Source: Paraburkholderia sp.
Lineage (GTDB): Bacteria; Pseudomonadota; Gammaproteobacteria; Burkholderiales; Burkholderiaceae
Length of the DNA stretch: 60,145 bases
NCBI RefSeq assembly: GCF_026225065.1
Contig: NZ_JAMFSB010000082.1
Location: 1 to 60,145 of the forward strand
Reading direction: 5' to 3'
In this document: one piece after another, positions 26,256 to 36,248 of the stretch
Numbering within the stretch: position 1 is the stretch's first letter
How the letters are laid out: each line of letters begins with the position of its first letter
Notes under the pieces: model-generated
The model's database searches: none
Seen by the model: the letters and a program-made list of their open reading frames with translations, nothing else
Told to the model about the DNA's origin: nothing
Program-made: the position numbers and the translations under genes

Positions 26256-27806
26256 TTAGCGCGCGGCGACGACGGGGTTGGGTCGAGCCGCGGATGCATT
26301 CGGCTGGCTGCCTGCGTTGGGGTGTGCGCCAGTGGTTGCATTGGCTTCTGCGCTGGCACCAGGGTCTTCCGTGTAGCCGCCGCCGAGCGCCTGCGCGAGT
26401 GCAATCTGCTGATCGCGGCGGTTCATCTTCAGGTTGGCGACCGACTCGTCGGCAGCGAGCGCATTGGTGTCTGCATTCAGCACCGTGAGCTGATTCGTTA
26501 GCCCCGCCTTGTATTGCGTCAACGCCAGCTGATAAGCGCTGCGCGCGGCGTCCTGGGCAATCTCGGCGTCGCCGAGCTGAGTGTCGGTGGAACGGATCTG
26601 CGCGAGTTGCGTGGCGACTTCCGAGAGCGCCGTAACGAGCGTCTGGTTGTAACCCGCGACGGCATCGTCAAAATCGGCGTAGCGCCCTTTCAGTTGCGCG
26701 CGCAGCTCGCCACCGTCGAAAATCGGCAGATGGACCGCCGGCCCTGCGTTGGCAGTCCGGCTCGCTGCCGTCAGGAAACGGCCGAAGCCGAAGGCATCCA
26801 GACCGATAGCCGCGCTGAGGTTGATGTCGGGGTAGAACTCGGCCTTGGCTTCCTTGACGTCATGCGTCAGCGCATCGACGCGCCAGCGTGCCGCGACGAG
26901 ATCCGGGCGACGACCGACGAGGTCGGCCGGGAGGTTATCGGGCAAGCGCACCTCGTCGCCAATGCCGAGCGTGGGCCGCGCAATCGACAAGCCGCGATCG
27001 GGACCTGCGCCGAGTAAAGCAGCCAGTTGATAGCGCGTGGCGACGATGCTGCCGTCGAACGAGGCCAGCGTGGCGCGACTGGTGGCGAGATTGGCCTGCG
27101 CGGTTTTGCGCTCTACTTCGGTGTCCAGTCCATTGGCAATGCGACCCGCAGTGATGCGGTCGATCTGCTCGCGCTGCTCGACCTCCTGTTGCGCAATGTC
27201 GTGCAACACGTACAGCCGGGCCAGCTGGTTGTAGTTGCGCGCGATCGCCGAGGTCAAGGTCAGCTTGACGACCTCCGCGTCCGCTTCGCTTGCCTGGAGT
27301 TGCGACATCGAAGCCTTGAGCGCCTCGCGATTCTTGCCCCATAGATCGAGGTCGTACGAAGCCGTCAGCAACCCCTCGTTTTCCGATTGCCAGCTGCCGG
27401 CATAAGGTGGCGGGGTCGACGCGGTACCCGAGTACTGCTCGCGAGTGAACGAATAGCTCGCGCCTACCTTGGGCAGCGTGCTCGACTTCGCCGTTTCGGC
27501 ATATGCCGCAGCAGCGGCAATACGGGCGCGAGCCTGCGCGAGTGTCGGACTGCCCTGCAATGCTTCGGCCAGCAGTGCCTTGAGTTGCGTGTCGCCGAAC
27601 TGGTCGGCCCAATCCGTTGCCGGCCAGTGGCCCTGATCCGACGGGATGCTCTGCTGGGTCGCGAAGCTCTGCGGCTGCGCCATCTGCTTGTCGCTGGAGA
27701 TGCCTGCGTAGTTCGCACACGCCGACAGGACCGCTGCGCAGATCACGGTTACGCTGGCCTTCGCGAGCCGCAAACCCGCGATCTTTCCATTTAACTGTGA
27801 CTTCAT
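26256..27806 (-). CDS. NodT/OprM-type outer-membrane efflux lipoprotein
   Basis: This 516-aa protein starts MKSQLNGKIAGLRLAKAS and has a lipobox at LSAC (Cys30). Two outer-membrane efflux repeats follow, each with long helices (LAEALQGSPTLAQARARIAAA for the first; ALLGRRPD-like LVGRRPDLVAARWRVDAL marks the second). It forms the trimeric exit duct of the tripartite pump. A C-terminal tail of about 40 residues rich in Ala, Asn and Pro is low-complexity. The operator copy at 27811-27820 overlaps its translation start region. Confidence 0.92.
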   Translation of the reverse strand: MKSQLNGKIAGLRLAKASVTVICAAVLSACANYAGISSDKQMAQPQSFATQQSIPSDQGHWPATDWADQFGDTQLKALLAEALQGSPTLAQARARIAAAAAYAETAKSSTLPKVGASYSFTREQYSGTASTPPPYAGSWQSENEGLLTASYDLDLWGKNREALKASMSQLQASEADAEVVKLTLTSAIARNYNQLARLYVLHDIAQQEVEQREQIDRITAGRIANGLDTEVERKTAQANLATSRATLASFDGSIVATRYQLAALLGAGPDRGLSIARPTLGIGDEVRLPDNLPADLVGRRPDLVAARWRVDALTHDVKEAKAEFYPDINLSAAIGLDAFGFGRFLTAASRTANAGPAVHLPIFDGGELRAQLKGRYADFDDAVAGYNQTLVTALSEVATQLAQIRSTDTQLGDAEIAQDAARSAYQLALTQYKAGLTNQLTVLNADTNALAADESVANLKMNRRDQQIALAQALGGGYTEDPGASAEANATTGAHPNAGSQPNASAARPNPVVAAR

Positions 27807-27810
27807 TCTC

Positions 27811-27820
27811 TGACCTGTCA
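27811..27820. promoter_or_regulatory. MarR operator copy 2 (over the start region of the outer-membrane factor gene)
   Basis: The minus strand reads CTGACAGGTCAG ending a few bases before the ATG at 27806. It lies in the 39-base gap after the marR stop. Binding here could block elongation from the marR promoter, and the RNA would overlap the ribosome site. Confidence 0.65.
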
Positions 27821-27845
27821 GATATATGGGTAAAAAAAATGCCAA

Positions 27846-28283
27846 TCAGTGTTCGAGGAATTTCTTGAGCAAGCGGCCGAACTCTTTGAACTCTTCTTTG
27901 GTAAAGCTTTCGACGCGCCGATTCAGTACCGTTGGTGCGATGTCGGGAATCTGATTCGCGACTTCGAGGCCCTTCTTCGTGAGTGTCAGATTGACCACCC
28001 GGCGGTCTTCGAGGCTACGCGAGCGCTCCAGCAGCCCTTTGGACTCGAGCTTGTCGAGCATCCGGGTCATCAGGCCGGTGTCGATACCGAGAAACTTCGA
28101 CAATTCGAACGGTGTGGTCGCGACGCCGCGCTGCATGGACAACAGAATGCCCATTTGCTGGCTGGTGATCTCCAGGTCCTTCAGCGCGTTGTCCAACTCA
28201 GCGATCAGGAGGTTGCGGGCCTTGTTGATGAAAAAGCCGATGCTTTCCTCCGACTGAAACCGTTCTTTCGTGTAGTGATCCAT
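27846..28283 (-). CDS. MarR-family repressor of the efflux operon
   Basis: This 145-aa winged-helix protein starts MDHYTKERFQSEESIGFF. The DNA-binding part is ITSQQMGILLSMQRG, then PFELSKFLGIDTGLMTRMLDKLESKGLLERSRSLEDRR, with the wing at DRRVVNLTLTKKG. The helices at both ends form the dimer interface. It is the first gene of the operon and probably represses it, with release by phenolic or aromatic ligands as in EmrR/MarR relatives. Its own promoter spacer contains the operator, so autoregulation is very likely. Confidence 0.93.
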   Translation of the reverse strand: MDHYTKERFQSEESIGFFINKARNLLIAELDNALKDLEITSQQMGILLSMQRGVATTPFELSKFLGIDTGLMTRMLDKLESKGLLERSRSLEDRRVVNLTLTKKGLEVANQIPDIAPTVLNRRVESFTKEEFKEFGRLLKKFLEH

Positions 28284-28309
28284 CGCTGACTCCGTGATCG
28301 TTGGAATGC

Positions 28310-28338
28310 ACATTATCTGACAGGTCAACTACTGTCAA
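28310..28338 (-). promoter_or_regulatory. Sigma-70 promoter of the marR efflux operon with embedded operator
   Basis: On the minus strand a perfect -35 box TTGACA (28338-28333) and a -10 box TAATGT (28315-28310) are 17 bases apart. The operator (copy 3) fills 28318-28327, within the spacer, so a bound repressor would exclude RNA polymerase. The predicted leader to the ATG is about 20 bases. Confidence 0.8.
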
Positions 28339-28390
28339 GCGAGATTTTTAAAAATTGGGGGAGCAAAACAGATAGAGAACCCCGCATGCG

Positions 28391-28421
28391 ACGGCCACCG
28401 AAAGGTGGCCGTTTGTCTTTT
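28391..28421 (+). terminator. Intrinsic terminator on the plus strand with no annotated plus-strand gene
   Basis: ACGGCCACC (28391-28399), loop GAAA, GGTGGCCGT (28404-28412), then TTGTCTTTT. This is a strong GNRA-looped terminator for rightward transcripts. The nearest genes on both sides are leftward, so it may end a small or antisense RNA starting near the marR promoter. Confidence 0.7.
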
Positions 28422-28490
28422 GCGCCCTCAGCTCAGCCGCGAATCCTTTTGCCTAGGTAGGTCGCGCGTAACGTTCTTCGATTTCACCGC

Positions 28491-28514
28491 AAAAAAAAGC
28501 CCGCATCAGCGGGC
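28491..28514 (-). terminator. Intrinsic terminator of the beta-galactoside operon
   Basis: On the minus strand GCCCGC-TGAT-GCGGGC (28514-28499) is followed by eight Ts (28498-28491). It lies 65 bases beyond the last permease stop and is a textbook terminator for that operon. Confidence 0.88.
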
Positions 28515-28578
28515 AACCCTCTCGGAGGAGAACACGGAACATCGATTCGAATTCAGCGCATCACGTCACCTCGGCAAT

Positions 28579-29430
28579 TCACCCTTTCGTCGCGCCAAAC
28601 GTCAGCCCCGCGACGAAATGCTTTTGCATCGCAAAGAACATCGCCACCGACGGCAACGCGGCCAGAATCGACCCCGCCGACACCAGGTTCCACGCCGTCG
28701 TCCACTGCCCCTTCAGCGCGGCCACGCCGACGGTGATCGGCGCCGCCTCATCGCCCTGCGTCAGACACAGCGCCCAGAAGTAGTCATTCCACACGAACGT
28801 GAACACGAGAATGGCAAGCGCCGCGAGGGCCGGACGGATCAGCGGTAAGACAATCCTGAAGAACACTGTCCACTCGCTGGCGCCTTCAATCCGCGCCGCC
28901 TCGACCAGTTCAAACGGCAACTGTTTGATGAAATTACGTAGAAACAGCGCGCAAAAACCGGTCTGAAACGACACATGAAACAGGATCAACGCGCCGACCG
29001 TATTGAACAGCCCAAGCTTCAACGACAGATCCCGCACCGGAATCATCAACACCTGCACCGGCACGAAATTGCCAGCCACGAAAGTGGCGAACAACGTGCT
29101 GTTGCCGCGAAAACGGTAAATGGCCAACGCAAAACCCGCCATCGCCGCCAGCGTAATAGACCCGACTACCGCGGGCACAGTAATCAGCACGCTGTTCCAG
29201 AAGTAATGCAGCATCGGCGACGTGGTCAGCGCGTCGCGATAGTTGTCCCACATCGCAAAGTGTTTCGGCCAGCCCCAGTAGTTGCCTTCGCTCAACTCAT
29301 CCGACGAGCGCACCGAGGTGACCAGCACGGCGATCATCGGCAGCAGCCAGATCAGCAGCGCCACTGGCAGCGAGAGCTTGTATAGCCGCCGTGAGGTCGG
29401 CCTCCATTTGTCGATCGGCATCGGATACAT
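28579..29430 (-). CDS. Carbohydrate ABC transporter permease (MalG-type)
   Basis: This 283-aa permease starts MYPMPIDKWRPTSRRLYK. It has six helices and the EAA loop (FELVEAARIEGASEWTVFFRIVLPLIRPAL). The C-terminus ends in FVAGLTFGATKG, typical of MalG-like CUT1 permeases. It begins 10 bases after the other permease gene ends. With that partner it forms the channel for a beta-galactoside or related oligosaccharide; the sugar is inferred from the GH42 gene in the operon. Confidence 0.9.
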   Translation of the reverse strand: MYPMPIDKWRPTSRRLYKLSLPVALLIWLLPMIAVLVTSVRSSDELSEGNYWGWPKHFAMWDNYRDALTTSPMLHYFWNSVLITVPAVVGSITLAAMAGFALAIYRFRGNSTLFATFVAGNFVPVQVLMIPVRDLSLKLGLFNTVGALILFHVSFQTGFCALFLRNFIKQLPFELVEAARIEGASEWTVFFRIVLPLIRPALAALAILVFTFVWNDYFWALCLTQGDEAAPITVGVAALKGQWTTAWNLVSAGSILAALPSVAMFFAMQKHFVAGLTFGATKG

Positions 29431-29440
29431 ATCGGGCTCC

Positions 29441-30415
29441 TTATTGCTCAGCGCGCAGCATCCGCCGCAGGTGATAGACGATGTAGACCAGCATGATCGC
29501 GAACAGCACCACGGCGACCGCCGCGGAATAGCCAACCCGGTAATACTTGATCGCCTGGTCGTACATGTAATACGCCAGTACGGTAGAACTCTCGAACGGT
29601 CCACCGCCCGTCATCACCGAGATCAGGTCGAAGCTGCGCAATGCGCCGATCACCGTGACCACAATCGCCATGAACGTGGTAGGCCGCAGTTGCGGCAGAA
29701 TCACATGCCACAGCATCGACCAGCCCTGCGCGCCTTCCATGCGCGCCGCCTCCACCTGCTCGCTGTTCAGCGAGGTCAGTCCCGTCAGATACAGGATCAT
29801 GCAGTAAGCGGTTTGCGGCCACAGCGCCGCGAAGATGATGCCCGGCGTCGCATAACGCGCATCGCCGAGCACCGGCACGCCGTGCCCGAGTATCAGCGCG
29901 AGCAGGCCAAAGGTCGGATCGTAGAACCACGAGAAGATCAGCCCGACCACCACGCCTGAGAGCACGAACGGCGCAAAGAACAGCGACTTGACGACGCGAA
30001 TGCCGGCCACGGCCTGGTTCAGATACAGCGCAACGCCAAGCCCCATGGGCGGCGCCAGTAGAAACAGCAGCAACCAGATCAGATTGTTCTTCAGCGCCGT
30101 ATAGAAGGCGCGCGTATGGAACAGTTCGACATAGTTCGCTATCCCAACGAAACTGGGATCGGTCATCCCATCCCAGTTGAAAAAGCTGATGCGGATCGTC
30201 GACAGGATCGGCCAGATGACGTAAATCGCCACCATCACGCAAGCAGGCGCGAGAAACACGAACGCCGCAAGCTGTTGCCGGCGCGCTGTAGGCGACGGGC
30301 CGCGCTGCTGCTTCGTCGAACGCGGCACGGCCGATGGCCCGGCGCTGCCGGAGGAGCCCGGCGTTCCCGGCCCGGCATTGCCGGTAATGGATTGACGGCT
30401 GACGGAGTGAACCAC
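29441..30415 (-). CDS. Carbohydrate ABC transporter permease (MalF-type)
   Basis: This 324-aa permease has a disordered Ser/Gly/Pro-rich N-terminal tail of about 50 residues. Six helices follow (AAFVFLAPACVMVAIYVIW first) with the EAA loop EAARMEGAQGWSMLWHVILPQLRP. It is the partner of the MalG-type permease. The start at 30415 keeps the conserved region complete; the long polar tail is unusual, and an internal start near the first helix is conceivable. Confidence 0.88.
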   Translation of the reverse strand: MVHSVSRQSITGNAGPGTPGSSGSAGPSAVPRSTKQQRGPSPTARRQQLAAFVFLAPACVMVAIYVIWPILSTIRISFFNWDGMTDPSFVGIANYVELFHTRAFYTALKNNLIWLLLFLLAPPMGLGVALYLNQAVAGIRVVKSLFFAPFVLSGVVVGLIFSWFYDPTFGLLALILGHGVPVLGDARYATPGIIFAALWPQTAYCMILYLTGLTSLNSEQVEAARMEGAQGWSMLWHVILPQLRPTTFMAIVVTVIGALRSFDLISVMTGGGPFESSTVLAYYMYDQAIKYYRVGYSAAVAVVLFAIMLVYIVYHLRRMLRAEQ

Positions 30416-30442
30416 GGCGAGTCTCCTGCTCGATCTCGATCA

Positions 30443-30471
30443 AGCGCAGGCGGCGCGAAGCCGCCCACGCT
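30443..30471 (-). other. Intercistronic hairpin between binding-protein and permease genes
   Basis: GGCGGC (30449-30454), loop GCGAA, GCCGCC (30460-30465), extended by AGCG/CGCT across a 2x2 internal loop. It lies 18 bases after the binding-protein stop. As in the phn operon, it probably protects or attenuates the message so that binding protein exceeds permease. Confidence 0.55.
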
Positions 30472-30488
30472 CACTTCTCTTACTTTTC

Positions 30489-31742
30489 TTACTTCTTGTA
30501 GATGCGCTGCCGTGTCTGCTCGAGTTGCGCCAGCACTTCATCGAGCTTCGAAGGATCAGAGATAAACTGCTGCATCCCCTTCATGCCCTCGTCGGCCATC
30601 TCCTTGGTCATGTCACGATCGTAGAACTGCGCAATGCCGCCCTTCGTGTTGGCAAGAATCTGGAAGCCGATTTTCGAAATCGGATCGTCCGGTTCCGGCG
30701 ACTTGCTGTTCGCGGACAATGACCCAAGCCCCGTCGCAAGCTGCGCGCCGATTTCCGGCGTTTCGACGAAGGCCAGGAACGCATGCGCATCCGCCTTGTT
30801 CTTCGCCTTCGACGGAATATGCAGCGACTCGACCGGGCCATCTTCGGCGGTCGGCACCTTCGGATCGATGATCGGGAACTGGAAGTAGCCCATTTCCGGC
30901 TTCACGTTCGCCGGAAAACCGCCGGTAATGAACGTCCCCATCAACATCATCGCGGCCTTGCCCTGGAACAGGAACGGCTGCGCCGCATCCAGATCGTAGG
31001 AGAGCGAATTGTCGATAAAGTAGCCGTCGTCAATCAGTTGCTTCCACGTCGTGTACACCTTCTTCACGCGCGGATCGGTGTATGGCACTTCGCCCGCCAT
31101 CAGCTTCTGATGGAACGCATTGCCGTTCAGGCGCAGATCCAGATAGTCGAACCAGCCGGCCAGCGTCCAGGCATCGCGGCCACCCACGGCGATCGGCGAA
31201 ATCCCGGCGGCTTTCAGCTTCTTGCAGGCGTCGAGAAACTCGTCCCACGTTTTCGGCTCGCTCGCGATCCCCACCTTCTGGAACAGATCCTTGCGATAGA
31301 ACATGCCCCACGAGTAGTAGACGGTCGGCGCCGCGTACTGTTTGCCCTTGTACGACGAGGCCTCCTTCGTCGAGGCGTAGGTGTTGTTCCAGCCGTTCTT
31401 GCTCCAGTCTCCGCTCAGGTCCTCAAACAGGCCGCGCTGGGCGTAATACGCCATCCGTTCGCCGTCGTGCCAGTTCACGATGTCGGGTGAGACCGTCGAC
31501 AGCCAGCCCGGCAATTGCACCTTGTAGGCTTCCTCATCGATAAACGACACGTTGACGTCCGTTCCCGGATGGGCCTTCTTGAACTCGTCGATCACCTGCT
31601 GCCAGACCGCCCGCTGGCTGGCGCCCTTGAACGCGACGTTGATCGCGAGCGTGCCCGCCTGCGCGCTGCCGGCCATCGATGCTGCTGCGGTGGCCGCCGT
31701 CAGCGCGACGGCAACCAGAACCGTACGAAGTTTGAATTGCAT
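30489..31742 (-). CDS. Extracellular sugar-binding protein of the GH42 operon
   Basis: This 417-aa periplasmic protein has a signal peptide (VAVALTAATAAASMAGSAQA). It is of the MalE-like family 1 type: LAINVAFKGASQRAVWQQVIDEFKKAHPG at the N-terminus, then SPDIVNWHDGERMAYYAQRGLFEDL, and the hinge YYSWGMFYRKDLFQKVG. The C-terminal helices contain the lid (KAAMMLMGTFITGGFPA). Clear signal and family length. It should deliver oligosaccharide to the two permeases. The nearby galactosidase suggests a beta-galactoside ligand. Confidence 0.92.
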   Translation of the reverse strand: MQFKLRTVLVAVALTAATAAASMAGSAQAGTLAINVAFKGASQRAVWQQVIDEFKKAHPGTDVNVSFIDEEAYKVQLPGWLSTVSPDIVNWHDGERMAYYAQRGLFEDLSGDWSKNGWNNTYASTKEASSYKGKQYAAPTVYYSWGMFYRKDLFQKVGIASEPKTWDEFLDACKKLKAAGISPIAVGGRDAWTLAGWFDYLDLRLNGNAFHQKLMAGEVPYTDPRVKKVYTTWKQLIDDGYFIDNSLSYDLDAAQPFLFQGKAAMMLMGTFITGGFPANVKPEMGYFQFPIIDPKVPTAEDGPVESLHIPSKAKNKADAHAFLAFVETPEIGAQLATGLGSLSANSKSPEPDDPISKIGFQILANTKGGIAQFYDRDMTKEMADEGMKGMQQFISDPSKLDEVLAQLEQTRQRIYKK

Positions 31743-31776
31743 GCCTGTCTCCTTGGTTTTTACGTCGTTTTAAGCT

Positions 31777-33765
31777 CTAACTGGTCCGATACACTGCCAC
31801 GCCCTGCGGCCCGATTTCACGCGAGCCGATCACAAACGCATCGTCCGCGACATCTGCGAGCGTATGAGATTGCTCGCCGTAATTCAAAACGTACGCCAAC
31901 GCGCCGCGCCGGCTGATACGCAAACCGTCGCCGAGCGCCGTCACATCGAGTCCGGCTTCACGCGCGACGCCCGCAAACAGTCGCGTCGTCAGGACGTCGT
32001 CGAAGATACTCGCCAGGTAGTGAATCGCCCCACTGCGAACATACGCGGGATGACCGTCAGCGAAACGGCCGCGAACCTCGAGCGCCGCCGCGCTGGCCGA
32101 TTCCGTCTGCTCGATCAGATCGCGCCAATGCCGCCCTACCCCGTCATCGAGGCTTGCACTACCCACGAGCCTGACCGGTTCGGCTACGTTGGGCCGCAGC
32201 GACTCGACGCGCCACACGCGCATCGGCAAGACCGAGGCGAGCAACCCCGGCGGCAATCCTGCGGGAATCTGCAGATCCTCCGTCTTCGAGCCGGTGCGCG
32301 GCCCGAGCACGACCTGGGCGCCCGAACTGGCCAGACGCTGCGCAAGGTCCGCGGGCACCACCGGCAACGGCGGCACGACAATCATCCTGTAGCCATCGAG
32401 CGGCGCATCGACCGGCACCACATCGACATCGAGACCCAACCCACGCAGTGTCGAGTAATACTCGAACGCAAAGCGCGGATAGTGGAAGTCCGCACCCTGC
32501 GGATGAATCTCGAACAGCCACTTCGCCTCGTAGTCGTAGACGAGCGCGACCTTCGAGCGCACGCTCGCGTTCGCGTCGGCATCCGCCGCCAGCACCTTGT
32601 GAATCTCCTTGGCCACCTGCGCTGCCTCACTACCACCAAGATCCAGCAGGTTATCGGGCGTATTCAGACCCGCGTGCATCTGCTCCTGGGCAAACGGCGC
32701 CTGGCGCCAGCGGAAATACGACACGCAGCCAGCGCCGTGCGCAAACGCCTCCCAGCTCCACAAACGCACCATGCCGGGCAGCGGCGCCGGATTCCAGTGT
32801 GCCCAGTTGACCGGGCCCGGCTGCTGCTCCATCACCCAGAACGGCAGCTTCGACATGCCACGGTAGACATCGTGATTGAACGATGCGAAATCCGGATGAC
32901 CGGTACGCAGCCACTTCGCCTTGAGTTCGGGAGCAAACCACTGCTCTTCGAGCGCGCCGAGCGGATAGCTGTCCCATGTAGCGACATCCAGATCAGCTGC
33001 GACCTTGTAGTGATCGAATTCGGTAAATAACTGCATGAAGTTGTGCGCGACCGGCCGGCCTGGCGAATGCGCGCGGATGATCTCGACCTGCATGCGGTTG
33101 TAGCGCGCAACTTCATCCGAGGCGAAGCGCCGGTAGTCGAGCCGGTGCGACGGATGCGCCTCGGTGACGGTCGCCACCGGCGCCTCGATCTCGTCGAAGC
33201 TGCGGTACTCCATGCTCCAGAACACGGTGCCCCACGCGCGGTTCAGCGCATCGATCGTCTGATAGCGCGCTTTCAGCCACTCGCGAAACCGCAGCACCGC
33301 CGCCCGCGAATAGCTGACCACCGTCTGATGGCAACCGAACTCGTTATCGGTCTGCCAGTACGCAACGGCCGGATGCTTGCCGTAACGCTCGGCCACCGCC
33401 GTGCAGATACGCTCCGAAGCGGCAAAATACGACGGCGACGAGAAATCGTAGTGACGGCGCGAACCGAAGGCCCGCGGCCGGCCGTCGGCGCCAACCGGCA
33501 GAATGTCCGGATGACGGTCGATCAGCCATTTCGGCGGCGTCGCGGTCGGTGTGCACATCACCACTTGCAGGCCGGCCGCACCGAGCACGTCGACGGCACG
33601 GTCGAGCCAGGCCCAGTCGTATTCGCCTGGCGTTGGCTCCATCCGGCTCCACGCAAATTCAGCAATCCGAACCTGTTCGATGCCGAGTGCTTTCATGCGA
33701 CGGGCGTCGTCTTCCCACATCGACTCCGGCCAGTGTTCCGGGTAGTAACAGACTCCAAGGCGCAT
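31777..33765 (-). CDS. Beta-galactosidase, glycoside hydrolase family 42
   Basis: This 662-aa enzyme starts at [20 protein letters not shown], the family signature. The acid/base is Glu142 (WQTDNEFG) and the nucleophile Glu313 ([13 protein letters not shown]). The A domain is a TIM barrel; residues ~390-600 form the trimerisation domain, and the C-terminus is a small beta domain. There is no signal peptide, so it is cytosolic and hydrolyses imported beta-galactosides to galactose and the remaining sugar or aglycone. The position between the binding-protein and ATPase genes supports this. GH42 enzymes often act on plant galactan or arabinogalactan fragments. Confidence 0.94.
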   Translation of the reverse strand: MRLGVCYYPEHWPESMWEDDARRMKALGIEQVRIAEFAWSRMEPTPGEYDWAWLDRAVDVLGAAGLQVVMCTPTATPPKWLIDRHPDILPVGADGRPRAFGSRRHYDFSSPSYFAASERICTAVAERYGKHPAVAYWQTDNEFGCHQTVVSYSRAAVLRFREWLKARYQTIDALNRAWGTVFWSMEYRSFDEIEAPVATVTEAHPSHRLDYRRFASDEVARYNRMQVEIIRAHSPGRPVAHNFMQLFTEFDHYKVAADLDVATWDSYPLGALEEQWFAPELKAKWLRTGHPDFASFNHDVYRGMSKLPFWVMEQQPGPVNWAHWNPAPLPGMVRLWSWEAFAHGAGCVSYFRWRQAPFAQEQMHAGLNTPDNLLDLGGSEAAQVAKEIHKVLAADADANASVRSKVALVYDYEAKWLFEIHPQGADFHYPRFAFEYYSTLRGLGLDVDVVPVDAPLDGYRMIVVPPLPVVPADLAQRLASSGAQVVLGPRTGSKTEDLQIPAGLPPGLLASVLPMRVWRVESLRPNVAEPVRLVGSASLDDGVGRHWRDLIEQTESASAAALEVRGRFADGHPAYVRSGAIHYLASIFDDVLTTRLFAGVAREAGLDVTALGDGLRISRRGALAYVLNYGEQSHTLADVADDAFVIGSREIGPQGVAVYRTS

Positions 33766-33780
33766 CCGAGTGCCCTTCCT

Positions 33781-34950
<1,170 letters not shown>

Positions 34951-34986
34951 CGCTCCGTCTCCGTGATTTAATCGGCTCGAAGTCAG

Positions 34987-35004
34987 AGATTAAGCGCTTA
35001 ATCT
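34987..35004. promoter_or_regulatory. Perfect 18-bp palindrome, probable LacI-type operator
   Basis: AGATTAAGCGCTTAATCT is fully self-complementary, with the central CG step usual in LacI/PurR-family sites. It lies 37 bases before the ATPase ATG and 138 bases before the LacI gene. A related half-like sequence (TGCGTTTAAT) lies near 35071-35080. Confidence 0.8.
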
Positions 35005-35141
35005 GCGCGGCCGAAAAAAATTGACCGCGTGCGATCAATGGCCTGCAGCGTCTCCGATATCTTGCTGTCTATGCGTTTAATGGTGCCGCGCCTTCATGCC
35101 GGACGCAAATCTTGAGAAACAGTCCCACATACTGAACAGCC

Positions 35142-36185
35142 ATGCCAACACTGAGCGAAGTCGCACGCCGCGCCGGCTGCACGCCGGCCACGGTATCAAA
35201 CGTGCTGCGCAATCGCGGCCGGGTCGGCGCGCAGACCCGGCAACGGGTCCTCGATGCCGTCGAAGCGCTCGGCTATCAGCCGCATCTCGCGGCACGAGCG
35301 CTCGCCGAAGGCCGTGCGCCGACCATTGCACTGATGGTCTCGAGCATCGCCAACCCGTTCTATCCCGAGTTCGCGCTGGCGGTCGAGCGCGCGGCGCGCA
35401 GCAGCGGCCACTTTCTGATCATCTGCAATACGAACGAAGATCCGCTGACGGGCCGTGCGTATCTGGAGCAGATCGCCGGCACGCTGTCTGAAGGCGTGCT
35501 AGTCATGAACGCGAATCTCGACTTCGCCGATTTGCACAAGACCGAGGCGCGCGGCGCGCCGGTCGTGCTGTGCATGTGGGAACGTCCGAACGAGCCGCCA
35601 GGCCTGCCCTGCGTGGCGGTCGATTTCCGGCTCGCCGGGCAACTGGCTGGGCAGCATCTGCTTGAACTGGGGCACCGGCGAATCGGCGCCATCGTCGGCA
35701 GCAAGGTTGCCGGCATCCATGCAGCACGTTACGAGGGATTCCTCGACGCGCTGACCACTGCCGGGCTCGATGTCGCGGATTCGCCCGTGCGCTATGCGCC
35801 TGACACGACCCAGGGAGGCTATCGTGCGACCCGTGAATTGCTCGAAGCGGATCCCAGCCTGACCGCGATCCTCGCGACCAACGACCTGCCCGCGCTCGGC
35901 GCCTTGCATGCGGCTGCCGATCTCGGATTGCAGGTGCCACATGACCTCTCCGTGATCGGCATCACCGACATCCGGCTCGCTCAGGAATCGCGGCCCGCGC
36001 TGACTACTGTCGCTGTGCCAACCGTCGAGGCGGCCGAACTGGCAGTGTCGTTGCTGCGTGAACTGATCGAGGCATCGCCGCGGGGCATACGGGCCGCCGG
36101 CAGCGCGCCGCGGATGTGTGTCACATCGGAGCCCAGGCTCGTCGTGCGCGGCTCGACGCACGCGCCTCGCGCCGCGCACGCCTGA
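35142..36185 (+). CDS. LacI-family regulator of the GH42 operon
   Basis: This 347-aa protein starts MPTLSEVARRAGCTPATVSNVLR. The helix-turn-helix and hinge helix (LAARALAEGRAPTIALMVS) are complete. The periplasmic-binding-protein-like sensor follows, with ANPFYPEFALAVERAA, AGQHLLELGHRRIGAIVGS and ILATNDLPALGALHAAADLG. It should repress the divergent sugar operon until its sugar binds. The palindrome in the shared region is the likely binding site. Confidence 0.94.
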   Translation: MPTLSEVARRAGCTPATVSNVLRNRGRVGAQTRQRVLDAVEALGYQPHLAARALAEGRAPTIALMVSSIANPFYPEFALAVERAARSSGHFLIICNTNEDPLTGRAYLEQIAGTLSEGVLVMNANLDFADLHKTEARGAPVVLCMWERPNEPPGLPCVAVDFRLAGQLAGQHLLELGHRRIGAIVGSKVAGIHAARYEGFLDALTTAGLDVADSPVRYAPDTTQGGYRATRELLEADPSLTAILATNDLPALGALHAAADLGLQVPHDLSVIGITDIRLAQESRPALTTVAVPTVEAAELAVSLLRELIEASPRGIRAAGSAPRMCVTSEPRLVVRGSTHAPRAAHA

Positions 36186-36248
36186 CGCACAGCACACGCC
36201 ACTTGCGCCTCCCTGCACCGTGCACCGTCCACCGCTCAGGGTTCCTGA

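Noticed and set aside
29282..29959. Long frames antisense to the sugar operon and to other genes
   Set aside because: These are high-GC shadow frames, rich in Arg, His and Gln, with no motifs, opposite well-supported genes.
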